Of a stretch of DNA of 64,000 bases, positions 53,171 through 61,815 are shown one piece after another. Under the pieces are notes generated by a model, which did no database searches, was not told the origin of the DNA, and saw only the letters and a list, made by a program, of their open reading frames with translations. Made by a program: the position numbers and the translations under genes. Positions within the stretch are counted from its first letter, which is position 1. Each line of letters starts with the position of its first letter. The stretch is from Janthinobacterium silvisoli. GTDB lineage: Bacteria > Pseudomonadota > Gammaproteobacteria > Burkholderiales > Burkholderiaceae_D. The DNA is taken from the NCBI RefSeq assembly GCF_014200725.1, contig NZ_JACHCL010000004.1, positions 62,001 to 126,000 on the forward strand, given 5' to 3'.

Positions 53171-53908
53171 TCAAGTGAGATTCAAGCCCCCATCGGATAA
53201 CAGGATTTCTCCCGTCAGGTAGTTCGATGCGACCAGCATCGCCACGGCCTGGGCGATATCTTCCGGCTGCGCGGCGCGGCGCATCGGCGAGCGCTCGCGC
53301 CACAGTTGCTGGGCGGCCGTCCAGTCGGCTGTCAGCGGCGTATCCACCAGGCCGGGCGCGACGGCATTGACGCGGATCTCGGGCGCCAGCGAGAGGGCCA
53401 GCAAACGCGTCATGTGGTTCAGCGCCGCCTTGCCGGCCGCATAGGGTATCGATGCGCCCTTGGGACGCACGCCCGCATGCGAACTGATATTGACCACGCA
53501 GGCGGCGCCGCCACGCCGTGCCGACTCGCGCAAGGCCGCTTCCGCCTCGGCAATCAGCCGGAAAGGCGCGATCACATTGATTTCGTGCAGTCTTTGCCAG
53601 ACTGCCGGGGTGGCCGCCGCCAGGTCGGCATGCGCGATGACTTGGCTGATACCGGCGTTATTGACCAGCACATCGAGCCGTCCCCAATGGACCACCGCCT
53701 GCTGCACCAGCCGCACGCGTTCAGCATCGATTGCCAGGTCGGCCTGCACATAGGTCGCCATGCCAAGTTCTGTGGCCAGCGCCTGGCCCGCCTCGTGCGA
53801 ACTGCGCGAGTGCAGCACCACGGCATAACCGTCCTGCGAGAGCCGGCGCGCGATGGCGGCGCCGATGCCGGACGTGGAACCGGTGATGAGGGCAACAGGA
53901 TGTGTCAT
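53171..53908 (-). CDS. Short-chain dehydrogenase/reductase
   Basis: NAD(P)-dependent oxidoreductase of 245 residues. Cofactor motif TGSTSGIGAAIARRL, structural NNAG, catalytic Ser in VVNISSHAG and Tyr/Lys in YAAGK, and a normal C-terminal LTGEILLSDGGLNL. The substrate is not predictable. It ends convergently with the ATCase gene; 63 bp separate its start from the MFS gene stop on the same strand, so the two could form an operon. The ATG at 53908 is preferred to an upstream TTG. Confidence 0.88.
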   Translation of the reverse strand: MTHPVALITGSTSGIGAAIARRLSQDGYAVVLHSRSSHEAGQALATELGMATYVQADLAIDAERVRLVQQAVVHWGRLDVLVNNAGISQVIAHADLAAATPAVWQRLHEINVIAPFRLIAEAEAALRESARRGGAACVVNISSHAGVRPKGASIPYAAGKAALNHMTRLLALSLAPEIRVNAVAPGLVDTPLTADWTAAQQLWRERSPMRRAAQPEDIAQAVAMLVASNYLTGEILLSDGGLNLT

Positions 53909-53971
53909 CGGCAAGCTCGCTGGTATGCATAATCAATCGAAGCACCAGTATGCGTCTCAATGGAGCTTGCA

Positions 53972-55168
53972 TCAACTATTGGCATGCCGGCGCGTGCTAA
54001 AGCCATGCGTCCTGGCCTGCCAGGCGATGAACAGCGCCAGCAGCAGCAATCCCAGCAGTACCCACGGGATGGTTGCTGCACCCGCCGTTTCCAGCAGCAG
54101 GCCACCGAGCACGCCGCTGCCGGCGAACGCCAGATTGAAGACCGTCACCAGCATGGACTGGGCAACATCGGCGCCTTCGCCTGCAGCGTCCGCCAGGGCG
54201 GTCTGCAGCAAGGTCGGCGCGCCACTGAAGCTCAAGCCCCACACGGCGACGCTCAGATACACCATGGACGGAGGAACACTACCCAGCGCCAGCACCAGCG
54301 CAGCCACGGCAAACGCGCCCAGGCTGAGCAGCACCAGCGGGCGCAGCCAGCGGTCGACCAGCAAGCCGGTGATCCAGATGCCGATCATCGCAGCGGCGCC
54401 AAAGACCAGCAGCGCCAGGTTGAGACGGTCGCCCAGGCCGATGGCGGCAAGGAAAGGCGCAATATAGGTGTAGAGCGTGTAGTGCGCCAGGATCCAGGCC
54501 ATGATCACGCACAGCACGGGGCGCACGCCGGGCGTCGTCAACACATCGCGCATGGCAATGCGTTCTGTGGCCGGCTGCCCCGGATAGTCTGGCACGGCCA
54601 GGCGCACCCAGGCCATCAGTAACAGGCTCAGCCCGGACAAGATGGCAAAGATATTGCGCCAGCCGACCAAGCTGCCCAGCCAGGCAGACAGCGGCACACC
54701 GAGCGCCAGCGCCAGCGGTATGCCCAGCATGGCCAGCGCCATCGCGCGGCCTTGCAGCGGCGGCGCCACCATGCGCCGCGCATAGCCTGCTAGCAAGCTC
54801 CAGGCCAGGCCGGTAGCGATGCCCACCATGAAGCGGGCGCACAAGGTCACACCGTAATAGATGGACCAGGCCGTCACGGCATTGCAGATAAAAAAGCCGG
54901 CCAGGGCCAGCAGCAGCACCGCTTGCCGCCGCCAGCTGCGTGTGGCGATGGTCAAGGGTATCGCCGCCAGGCCTGAACCCAGGGCGCACAAGGTCACCAG
55001 TTGCCCGGCCCACGCTAACGATATGCCGAAACCCTCGGCGATCTGCGGCAGCAGGCCGGCCGGCACGGTTTCATTCGCGGTCGCAATAAAGCTGGCCATG
55101 GTCAGCGCCAGCAAGGCCGCCACCGGCAGGCGCTCGCTTGTTACGGGATGGCAGCTACTGTGATTCAT
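53972..55168 (-). CDS. MFS transporter (drug/arabinose-efflux type)
   Basis: Twelve-helix major facilitator of 398 residues. Typical signs are FIATANETVPAGLLPQIAEG in helix 1, the loop IATRSWRRQAVLLLALA (motif A like), MVGIATGLAWSLLAGYARRM, and GAPTLLQTALADAAGEGADV near the C-terminal half. The substrate is unknown; close relatives export sugars or drugs. Divergent from a LysR regulator that probably controls it. The ATG at 55168 is preferred to an upstream TTG. Confidence 0.87.
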   Translation of the reverse strand: MNHSSCHPVTSERLPVAALLALTMASFIATANETVPAGLLPQIAEGFGISLAWAGQLVTLCALGSGLAAIPLTIATRSWRRQAVLLLALAGFFICNAVTAWSIYYGVTLCARFMVGIATGLAWSLLAGYARRMVAPPLQGRAMALAMLGIPLALALGVPLSAWLGSLVGWRNIFAILSGLSLLLMAWVRLAVPDYPGQPATERIAMRDVLTTPGVRPVLCVIMAWILAHYTLYTYIAPFLAAIGLGDRLNLALLVFGAAAMIGIWITGLLVDRWLRPLVLLSLGAFAVAALVLALGSVPPSMVYLSVAVWGLSFSGAPTLLQTALADAAGEGADVAQSMLVTVFNLAFAGSGVLGGLLLETAGAATIPWVLLGLLLLALFIAWQARTHGFSTRRHANS

Positions 55169-55246
55169 GGTTGGATCTTTCGTGATTGCATGGTTGGTCA
55201 ATGCATCACTTTGCGCCCGTGTCTTAGATTTGATAATTGGCGTACC

Positions 55247-55265
55247 ATTTGAAAAAATTTCAAAT
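55247..55265. promoter_or_regulatory. LysR-type operator, MFS/LysR intergenic region
   Basis: Inverted repeat ATTTGAAA-AAA-TTTCAAAT, perfect 8-bp arms, containing the T-N11-A pattern of LysR sites. It ends 11 bp before the LysR start, suiting autorepression and control of the divergent MFS gene. Confidence 0.6.
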
Positions 55266-55276
55266 CTACATTGATA

Positions 55277-56218
55277 ATGGCCACTGACCGACTGGGCGAC
55301 ATGCGCCTGTTTGCCGAAGCAGCCGCACTGGGCAGCTTGTCCGCCGCCGGGCGGAAACTCGCGCTATCGCCTGCCGCCGCCAGTGCGCGGCTGTTCAAGC
55401 TGGAAGCGGCCTTGCACACCAGATTGTTTGACCGCAGCACGCGTCAGTTGCGCCTGACCGAGGAAGGCCGCCTGTATTTGCAGCATTGCCTGATCGCCCT
55501 GCGTGCAATAGACGAGGCAGAAGCGGTGCTGCAGGAAGGAAAGAACGGGGTGCGCGGCAAGCTGCGCATTTCAGCGTCAGCCGACTTTGGCCGCCATCTG
55601 CTGAACCAATGGCTGGAGGAGTTCATCAGCCAGCATCCCGACTTGAAGATTGCCCTGACCCTGTCCGATTCCATGTCGAATCTGCTGCAGGACGATATCG
55701 ACCTGGCGATCCGTTTTGGACGGCCACAGGACGGCTCGCTGATCGCCCGCCCGCTGGCGCCCAACTGGCGTGTGCTGTGCGCCGCGCCCGACTACCTGGC
55801 GCGCCACGGCGAGCCCAGCTCCCCGGAGGAGTTGGCCGGCCATCAATTTATCGTGCTGGTCACGGCGGCCGGCCCCTTGAACACCTTTCATTTTGCGCAG
55901 GGCGAGCAGCAGTGGAGCCATACCGTGACGATGGAGCAGGCTTGGGAAACCAATGACGGCGCGCTGGCCCGCAGCTGGGCGCTGGCCGGCCATGGCATCG
56001 CGCGCAAGACCATCTGGGACGCTGCAGCGGATATCCGTGCCGGCAAGCTGAAAATTCTGTTGCCCGGTTTCAGCGCCAGCGAGGCCGGTGTCCATGCCGT
56101 ATTTCACAGCAGCAAATACATGGCGCCCCGCGTGCGGCTGCTGCTGGACTTTTTGATCGCGCGCTTTGCCCACGCCACCGAAGAACTGCTGAGCGATATC
56201 GCCATGCCAGGGCGGTAA
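55277..56218 (+). CDS. LysR-family regulator
   Basis: Transcription factor of 313 residues. Winged helix near the N-terminus (DMRLFAEAAALGSLSAAGRK, then LSPAAASARLFKLEAALHTR), then an effector domain with NLLQDDIDLAIRFGRPQDGS typical of the CrgA-like LysR subgroup. The ATG at 55277 is the first after the operator. It probably regulates the divergent MFS and SDR genes. Confidence 0.88.
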   Translation: MATDRLGDMRLFAEAAALGSLSAAGRKLALSPAAASARLFKLEAALHTRLFDRSTRQLRLTEEGRLYLQHCLIALRAIDEAEAVLQEGKNGVRGKLRISASADFGRHLLNQWLEEFISQHPDLKIALTLSDSMSNLLQDDIDLAIRFGRPQDGSLIARPLAPNWRVLCAAPDYLARHGEPSSPEELAGHQFIVLVTAAGPLNTFHFAQGEQQWSHTVTMEQAWETNDGALARSWALAGHGIARKTIWDAAADIRAGKLKILLPGFSASEAGVHAVFHSSKYMAPRVRLLLDFLIARFAHATEELLSDIAMPGR

Positions 56219-56240
56219 CGCCGCCATATCATTTTTTCTT

Positions 56241-56283
56241 ATACCCCCATCGTCAAACCGTATTAGCCACCATACCCCCCTCG
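56241..56283. repeat. Two ATACCCCC direct repeats upstream of the oxidoreductase gene
   Basis: ATACCCCCATCG at 56241 and ATACCCCCCTCG at 56272, start-to-start 31 bp, about three helical turns, 110-150 bp before the ATG. Candidate activator site; protein unknown. Confidence 0.35.
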
Positions 56284-56393
56284 CCCTACACTGACCTGGC
56301 CGCGCACACGCGGCAATTCCGCCTGCACCGGGCGCGCCTTACCGGGCGCCGTTCTGTGCAGACGTCATCTGAAACACCCTTTTGGAGACAGCC

Positions 56394-59300
56394 ATGTCCG
56401 TAACCACGGAAAACGGCTCCGCAGCGTTCGCTAGAAACGCCGGTGCCGCGCCATCTACGCCCCCCGACACTTCCCGTTTGACCACAGTCAGCCTCGACGA
56501 TAAATACACGGCCACTTCCGGCGCCATCTTTTTATCGGGCATCCAGGCCCTGGTGCGCCTGCCGATGATGCAGCGCCTGCGCGACCAGGCGGCGGGCCTG
56601 AACACGGCCGGCTTCATTTCCGGTTATCGTGGATCGCCGCTGGGTGGCCTCGATGAAAACTTGTGGAAAGCCAAGCCACAGCTGGAAGCGCACCACGTGC
56701 AATTCGTGCCGGGCGTCAATGAAGACCTGGCCGCCACCGCCGTCTGGGGTTCGCAGCAAGTGGACTTGATCGGCCCGGCCAAGTACGACGGCGTATTTGC
56801 CATGTGGTATGGCAAGGGCCCCGGCGTGGACCGCTGCGGCGATGTCTTCAAGCATATGAACCATGCAGGCACGTCCAAACTGGGCGGCGTGCTGCTGGTG
56901 GCCGGCGACGACCATGGCGCGTATTCCTCGACCCTGCCGCACCAGTCCGACCATTTATTTTCGGCCTCAATGATCCCTGTGCTGTACCCCTGCAATGTGC
57001 AGGAATACCTGGACCTGGGCATCCACGGCTGGGCCATGTCGCGTTTTTCCGGCTGTACGGTGGCCTTCAAGGCGCTGGCCGACACGGTGGAATCGTCAGC
57101 CTCCATCGATGCCGATCCGTTCCGCGTGGAAGTGAAAATTCCGCAGGATTTCGTCATGCCCGAAGGCGGCCTGAACGCGCGCCTGTCCAGCATTCCGCTG
57201 GGCCAGCAAGCGCGCAACCAGGAAGCGCTGATGCAGGACTACAAGATCTATGCGGCGCTGGCTTACGCGCGCGAGAATAAGCTCAACCACACCACCATCG
57301 ACAGTCCGAACGCCAAGCTGGGCATTATTGCTTCAGGTAAATCGTATCTCGATGTACTGGAAGCGCTGGAAGAACTGGGCATCGACGAGAAAATGGCGGC
57401 AGAGGTCGGCATGCGCCTGTTCAAGGTGGCCATGCCGTGGCCGCTGGAACCGGACAGCGTGCGCGAGTTCGCGCAAGGTCTCGATGAAATTCTGGTCGTC
57501 GAAGAAAAGCGGCAAATCGTCGAATACCAGCTCAAGGAGCAACTGTATAACTGGCGCGACGACGTGCGTCCCAAGGTGATCGGCAAGTTCGATGAAAAAG
57601 GCGAATGGGTAGCGCCGCGCGGCGAATGGCTGCTGACTTCCAAGGCGGATTTTTCCGTCTCGCAAGTAGCGCGCGTGATCGCCAGCCGCATCGCGCGGCT
57701 GATTTCCGATCCTGTCACCTGCGACCTGATCAAGGCGCGCCTGAGCTTTCTCGACGCCAAGGATGCGGTCCTGAAAAAAGCCGTCAACACGCCGTTTCGC
57801 CCAGCGTTTTACTGCTCGGGTTGCCCGCACAATACCTCGACCAAGGTGCCCGACGGCAGCCTGGCGCTGGCCGGCATCGGCTGCCACGTGATGGCGACCT
57901 CGATCTATCCGGAAATGAACAAGCTGACCACCCACATGGGCGGCGAAGGCGCGCCATGGATCGGACAAGCGGCGTTTTCCAGCATTCCGCACGTGTTCCA
58001 GAACCTGGGCGACGGCACCTATTTCCATTCAGGCTACCTGGCCATCCGCGCAGCACAGGCCGCCAAGGTGAACATCACCTACAAGATTTTGTACAACGAC
58101 GCCGTCGCCATGACGGGCGGCCAGCCGGTCGACGGACTCATCACCGTGCCGATGATGGCGCAACAGGTTGCAGCCGAAGGTATCGCCCGTATCGCGCTGG
58201 TGACGGAAGACCTGTCACGCTATGCCGACCGCAGCAATCTGCCTGCGCACCTGACCTTGCACGACCGCAAGGACATGGACGCCGTGCAGCGCGAACTGCG
58301 CGAAGTGCCAGGCGTGTCGGTGCTGATCTACGATCAAACTTGTGCGGCGGAAAAACGCCGGCGCCGCAAAAAAGGCGAATACCCTGACGTAGCCAAACGC
58401 ATGGTCATCAACGACGCCGTCTGCGAAGGCTGCGGCGATTGCGGTCTGCAATCGAACTGCGTGTCGATCTTGCCGAAAGAAACGGAATTCGGCCGCAAGC
58501 GCACCATCGACCAATCCTCTTGCAACAAGGATTACTCCTGCGCCAAGGGTTTTTGCCCCAGCTTTGTCACGGTCGAAGGCGGCAGCCTGAAAAAGACCAA
58601 GACCGGTGCCGGCAAGAAAGATGAAGTCGATAACTTCGGCCCCTTGCCCGAGCCGGTACTGCCCGTCTGCGACGCGCCCTACAACATCTTGATCAACGGC
58701 ATCGGCGGCACGGGCGTGATCACCGTCGGCGCGCTGATGGGCATGGCGGCCCACCTGGAAGGCAAGGGCGCATCCGTGCTGGACATGACCGGCATGTCGC
58801 AAAAGAATGGTTCCGTCACTTCCCACGTGAAGATTGCCGGTTCGCCGGCCCGCATCCGCGCCCAGCGCATCGCCACCGGCGAAGCCGACCTGATACTGGG
58901 CTGCGACATGCTGACGGCCGGCGCGCAGGATGCCGTATCGAAAATGCGTCCGGGCCGCAGCCTGGCCGTGGTCAACCTGCATGAACAACCACCGGGCACG
59001 TTTGCGCAAAACGCCGATTGGCAATACCCGACGGCAGAAGTGCGCCAGCTGATCGAGGAATCCGTGGGCGGTGCCGACGCGGCTGACTTTATCGACGCGA
59101 CAAAATTAGCCACAGCGCTGATGGGCGACTCGATCGCCGCCAACCTGTTCATGCTCGGTTACGCCTGGCAAAAGGGCCGCATTCCGTTGACAGAAGCGTC
59201 CTTGCTGCGCGCCATCGAATTGAATGGCGTCGGGATCGAATCGAACAAGAAAAGTTTCCTGTGGGGCCGCCGCGCCGCATTCGACGTACGCAAGGTCACG

Positions 59301-59990
59301 CAAATCGCCACGCCGTCGCAAGCGATCATCGTGCAAATGCCGCAAAGCCTCGATAGCGTGATCAAGAAGCGCGTGGAGTTCCTCACCAGCTATCAGAACG
59401 CCGCCTATGCCGACGGCTACCTGACCTTGGTCAAGCAGGTGCGCGACCGCGAAAACACCCTGGGACTGGGCCAGAAACTGTCGACCGCCGTCGCCAAGTC
59501 CTACTTCAAATTGCTGGCCTACAAGGATGAATACGAAGTGGCGCGCTTGTACACGGACGGGCGGTTCGTGGAGCAATTGCAGCAGCAATTTGAAGGCAAT
59601 TTCTCCGTGAAATTCAACCTGGCGCCACCGCTGTTCGCCAAGAAAGATGCCAAGGGCCACCTCGTGAAAGCGGAGTTCGGTTCGTGGATGTGGCGCGCCT
59701 TCCATCTGCTGGCGAAAGCCAAGGGCTTGCGCGGCGGCACCTTCGATGTCTTCGGCTACACGGCCGAGCGCAAGATGGAACGGGCGCTGATCGTCGAGTA
59801 CCGCGAAATGCTGGCCAGCCTGCTGGCCAATATGACGGCTGAGAACCACGGCACTTGCGTGGAACTGGCCAGCCTGCCCGAAAAAATCCGCGGCTTCGGC
59901 CACGTCAAGGAAGCGGCGGTCGCCACGTATCGCAAGGACAAGGCGCGCTTGTTGGCGGTATTGGCGCAAGGCAGCAAGCACGCGGCGTAA
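56394..59990 (+). CDS. Indolepyruvate:ferredoxin oxidoreductase family protein (fused)
   Basis: Large 2-oxoacid:ferredoxin oxidoreductase of 1198 residues. The N-terminal half holds the pyrimidine-binding part (YRGSPLGGLDENLWKAKPQL) and the TPP domain with FYCSGCPHNTSTKVPDGSLA and GGEGAPWIGQA. A ferredoxin-like segment has CEGCGDCGLQSNC and CNKDYSCAKGFCPSF. The C-terminal gamma domain starts NILINGIGGTGVITVGALMG. It decarboxylates aryl- or branched-chain 2-oxoacids to acyl-CoA during amino-acid breakdown, the electrons going to ferredoxin or another carrier. The ATG at 56394 has TTGGAGAC upstream. Single gene with its own terminator. Confidence 0.92.
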   Translation: MSVTTENGSAAFARNAGAAPSTPPDTSRLTTVSLDDKYTATSGAIFLSGIQALVRLPMMQRLRDQAAGLNTAGFISGYRGSPLGGLDENLWKAKPQLEAHHVQFVPGVNEDLAATAVWGSQQVDLIGPAKYDGVFAMWYGKGPGVDRCGDVFKHMNHAGTSKLGGVLLVAGDDHGAYSSTLPHQSDHLFSASMIPVLYPCNVQEYLDLGIHGWAMSRFSGCTVAFKALADTVESSASIDADPFRVEVKIPQDFVMPEGGLNARLSSIPLGQQARNQEALMQDYKIYAALAYARENKLNHTTIDSPNAKLGIIASGKSYLDVLEALEELGIDEKMAAEVGMRLFKVAMPWPLEPDSVREFAQGLDEILVVEEKRQIVEYQLKEQLYNWRDDVRPKVIGKFDEKGEWVAPRGEWLLTSKADFSVSQVARVIASRIARLISDPVTCDLIKARLSFLDAKDAVLKKAVNTPFRPAFYCSGCPHNTSTKVPDGSLALAGIGCHVMATSIYPEMNKLTTHMGGEGAPWIGQAAFSSIPHVFQNLGDGTYFHSGYLAIRAAQAAKVNITYKILYNDAVAMTGGQPVDGLITVPMMAQQVAAEGIARIALVTEDLSRYADRSNLPAHLTLHDRKDMDAVQRELREVPGVSVLIYDQTCAAEKRRRRKKGEYPDVAKRMVINDAVCEGCGDCGLQSNCVSILPKETEFGRKRTIDQSSCNKDYSCAKGFCPSFVTVEGGSLKKTKTGAGKKDEVDNFGPLPEPVLPVCDAPYNILINGIGGTGVITVGALMGMAAHLEGKGASVLDMTGMSQKNGSVTSHVKIAGSPARIRAQRIATGEADLILGCDMLTAGAQDAVSKMRPGRSLAVVNLHEQPPGTFAQNADWQYPTAEVRQLIEESVGGADAADFIDATKLATALMGDSIAANLFMLGYAWQKGRIPLTEASLLRAIELNGVGIESNKKSFLWGRRAAFDVRKVTQIATPSQAIIVQMPQSLDSVIKKRVEFLTSYQNAAYADGYLTLVKQVRDRENTLGLGQKLSTAVAKSYFKLLAYKDEYEVARLYTDGRFVEQLQQQFEGNFSVKFNLAPPLFAKKDAKGHLVKAEFGSWMWRAFHLLAKAKGLRGGTFDVFGYTAERKMERALIVEYREMLASLLANMTAENHGTCVELASLPEKIRGFGHVKEAAVATYRKDKARLLAVLAQGSKHAA

Positions 59991-60009
59991 AAGCGTAGTT
60001 AGAAAAGCA

Positions 60010-60041
60010 AAAACGCAGAGTCCAGGCTCTGCGTTTTTTTT
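60010..60041. terminator. Bidirectional terminator between oxidoreductase and LacI genes
   Basis: Stem AAAACGCAGAG / CTCTGCGTTTT with loop TCCAGG, then TTTT; A-rich on the other side, so it works in both directions between the convergent genes. Confidence 0.85.
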
Positions 60042-60043
60042 GC

Positions 60044-61054
60044 TCAATCGGGGCAGCGTCCCACTGTCGCTCCGGGCAAAAGTACCGGCTGCCAGATTTC
60101 CTGCAGTTTTTCAGGCGGCGTGCCGGCCAGCAGCGCTTGCAGCATTTCGACCATCTTGGCGCCCGCGCGCGGCAGGTCGGGCTGGTCGATGGTGGTGACA
60201 TTGATGCCGATCAAACTGTCTTCCAGGCTGCCCCAGACGATCACGGAGATTTCCTTGCCGATCTTGATGCCGGCATCCATCAGCGCACGCACGGCGCCCA
60301 TGCCGGATAAATGGTTGTCGACGATGACGGCCGAGGGACGGGGCGAACAGACCAGCAGTTGCTGCATGGCGTGATAACCGCTGCGCCGGTCGAAGGTATT
60401 GTCGAGCATATGGCGGGGATCGGGCAACAAACCCGCTTTCGTCATGCCACGGATAAAGCTTTCCTTGCGCTCCAGCGCAAAGTGCACATCCAGCGGCGCG
60501 CTGAGCAGCGCGATGCGCTGGTGGCCATGCGCCAGCAGAAACGTCAGCGCCAGGTCGATGCCTGTATCGTTGTCATAGTCAAAATACGCATACGGTGCAT
60601 CGACGCGCGTGCGCCCATGCGCCACGAACGGAAAACCGACCCGCGTCAGATACGCGATGCGCTCGTCACGCACGCGGGTGCGGCACACTAGCAGGCCATC
60701 GACCTGACGGCCCAGCACCAGCGATTCATAGGACGCCAGTTCATTCTCGGGCGACACGGGAGCAATGATCAAACTCATCTTCGCCGCTTCCACGGCGCCC
60801 GACATGCCATTGATGATGGATAGAAACAGGCTGTCGCCCAGGTCGCCGGGCAGTAATGGATAAATCGTCCCCAGCACATTGCTGCGGCCGACCGCCAGGC
60901 TGCGCGCCAGGGGATTGGGCCGGTAGCCAACTTTCTTGGCGGCGGCGAGGACGATTTCACGGGTGCGGGAATTGACTTCCGGATAGCCGTTCAACGCCCT
61001 GCTGACTGTCGTTTTCGACATGCCGAGGGCAATTGCGAGGCTCTTGAGATTCAT
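60044..61054 (-). CDS. LacI-family transcriptional regulator
   Basis: Repressor of 336 residues. N-terminal helix-turn-helix and hinge LKSLAIALGMSKTTVSRALN, then KKVGYRPNPLARSLAVGRSN. The periplasmic-binding-protein-like sensor has VDGLLVCRTRVRDERIAYLT and LPRAGAKMVEMLQALLAGTP. Such proteins usually sense a sugar, but no sugar transport or hydrolase gene is in the window, so its target lies elsewhere. Confidence 0.9.
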   Translation of the reverse strand: MNLKSLAIALGMSKTTVSRALNGYPEVNSRTREIVLAAAKKVGYRPNPLARSLAVGRSNVLGTIYPLLPGDLGDSLFLSIINGMSGAVEAAKMSLIIAPVSPENELASYESLVLGRQVDGLLVCRTRVRDERIAYLTRVGFPFVAHGRTRVDAPYAYFDYDNDTGIDLALTFLLAHGHQRIALLSAPLDVHFALERKESFIRGMTKAGLLPDPRHMLDNTFDRRSGYHAMQQLLVCSPRPSAVIVDNHLSGMGAVRALMDAGIKIGKEISVIVWGSLEDSLIGINVTTIDQPDLPRAGAKMVEMLQALLAGTPPEKLQEIWQPVLLPGATVGRCPD

Positions 61055-61490
61055 GTATTAACTACCTGTCTGTCTGACAAATAAAACCAACTATGACCCA
61101 CGATTATAGCCGAGCTCGTCAAACAAGCGACGCCTCAAGGCGTGTTGGATTGGTAGGAAAACAACGATTTAAACCTGATCGAATAGGACATTTTATGACG
61201 ACAGCTACGCTTGAGGCCGCATGGTGGGCCATCGTGCATGAATGGTTTTCATAGGGAACAAAAAGAAGCAGGCACTTACTGTCGCCATGATACTTGCCAA
61301 ACATCGCTACCAGGATGGCGATGTTTTCTGCGCACGATAGAATTATCAATAAAGCACAATTTACTGGAACTATGCGAGAATTTATCCTAATCTTGATTTT
61401 GGTAAAGTAAGCAGGCTGGTGTTCCGGCCGATACACATACGCTTGCCGCTCCCGGCCGCTTTCGCCCCACCCTCTACTAAGGTGACCAAC
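61055..61490. other. Intergenic region with a possible 19-codon peptide gene
   Basis: 436 bp between LacI and the small coiled-coil gene. Inside, 61195-61254 (plus) can encode MTTATLEAAWWAIVHEWFS, with AGGA at 61185-61188 six bases before the ATG. Otherwise nothing convincing; a minus-strand frame of about 105 codons (61119-61436) has no ribosome site or known motif. Confidence 0.3.
61195..61254 (+). CDS. Putative 19-residue peptide
   Basis: Short frame, ATG preceded by AGGA at ideal distance, three Trp and one His in 19 residues. It could be a leader peptide or a small membrane-active peptide, or chance. No homology is claimed. Confidence 0.2.
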   Translation: MTTATLEAAWWAIVHEWFS

Positions 61491-61814
61491 GTGGTATCGC
61501 TAACCTCCGTCAACAATCTGCAGGCATCGCTGGCAACGGCGCAGCGGCGCGTCGAGCAGGGACAAAACCAGGTGCAGCGCGACAGCGAGCAACTGGCGCA
61601 AAGCCGTCAGCAGCTGGTGAAGGAACAGGAACAGTTGCGCGATACCGAACGCAGCAGCCAGCAAGCGCGGGCGGACGCCACGCCGGCCATCAAGCAGCCG
61701 CAACTGGACAGGGCCATCGAGATCCCCGTCCCGCCGAAACCGGCGCAGACACCGGCCGGCCAACTCAACAGCATCGGCCAGACGATCGGACGCCTGATCG
61801 ACGTAACAGCTTAG
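61491..61814 (+). CDS. Small Gln-rich coiled-coil protein
   Basis: One hundred and seven residues if the GTG at 61491 is used, with AAGG nine bases upstream; GTG at 61482 is the alternative. About 8-60 is a Gln/Glu/Arg-rich coiled coil (ASLATAQRRVEQGQNQVQRD, then QLVKEQEQLRDTERSSQQAR). A Pro-rich link (EIPVPPKPAQTPAGQ) and GQTIGRLIDVTA follow. No signal peptide, no known domain. It ends one base before the convergent metallo-beta-lactamase-fold gene. Confidence 0.6.
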   Translation: MVSLTSVNNLQASLATAQRRVEQGQNQVQRDSEQLAQSRQQLVKEQEQLRDTERSSQQARADATPAIKQPQLDRAIEIPVPPKPAQTPAGQLNSIGQTIGRLIDVTA

Positions 61815-61815
61815 T

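Noticed and set aside
61067-61079. TGTCTGTCTGACA just upstream of the LacI gene as an operator
   Set aside because: Only the outer four bases are symmetric; too weak to call a LacI site.
61119-61436. 105-codon minus-strand frame in the LacI/coiled-coil gap
   Set aside because: No ribosome site, no recognisable features, overlaps the neighbouring promoter region.
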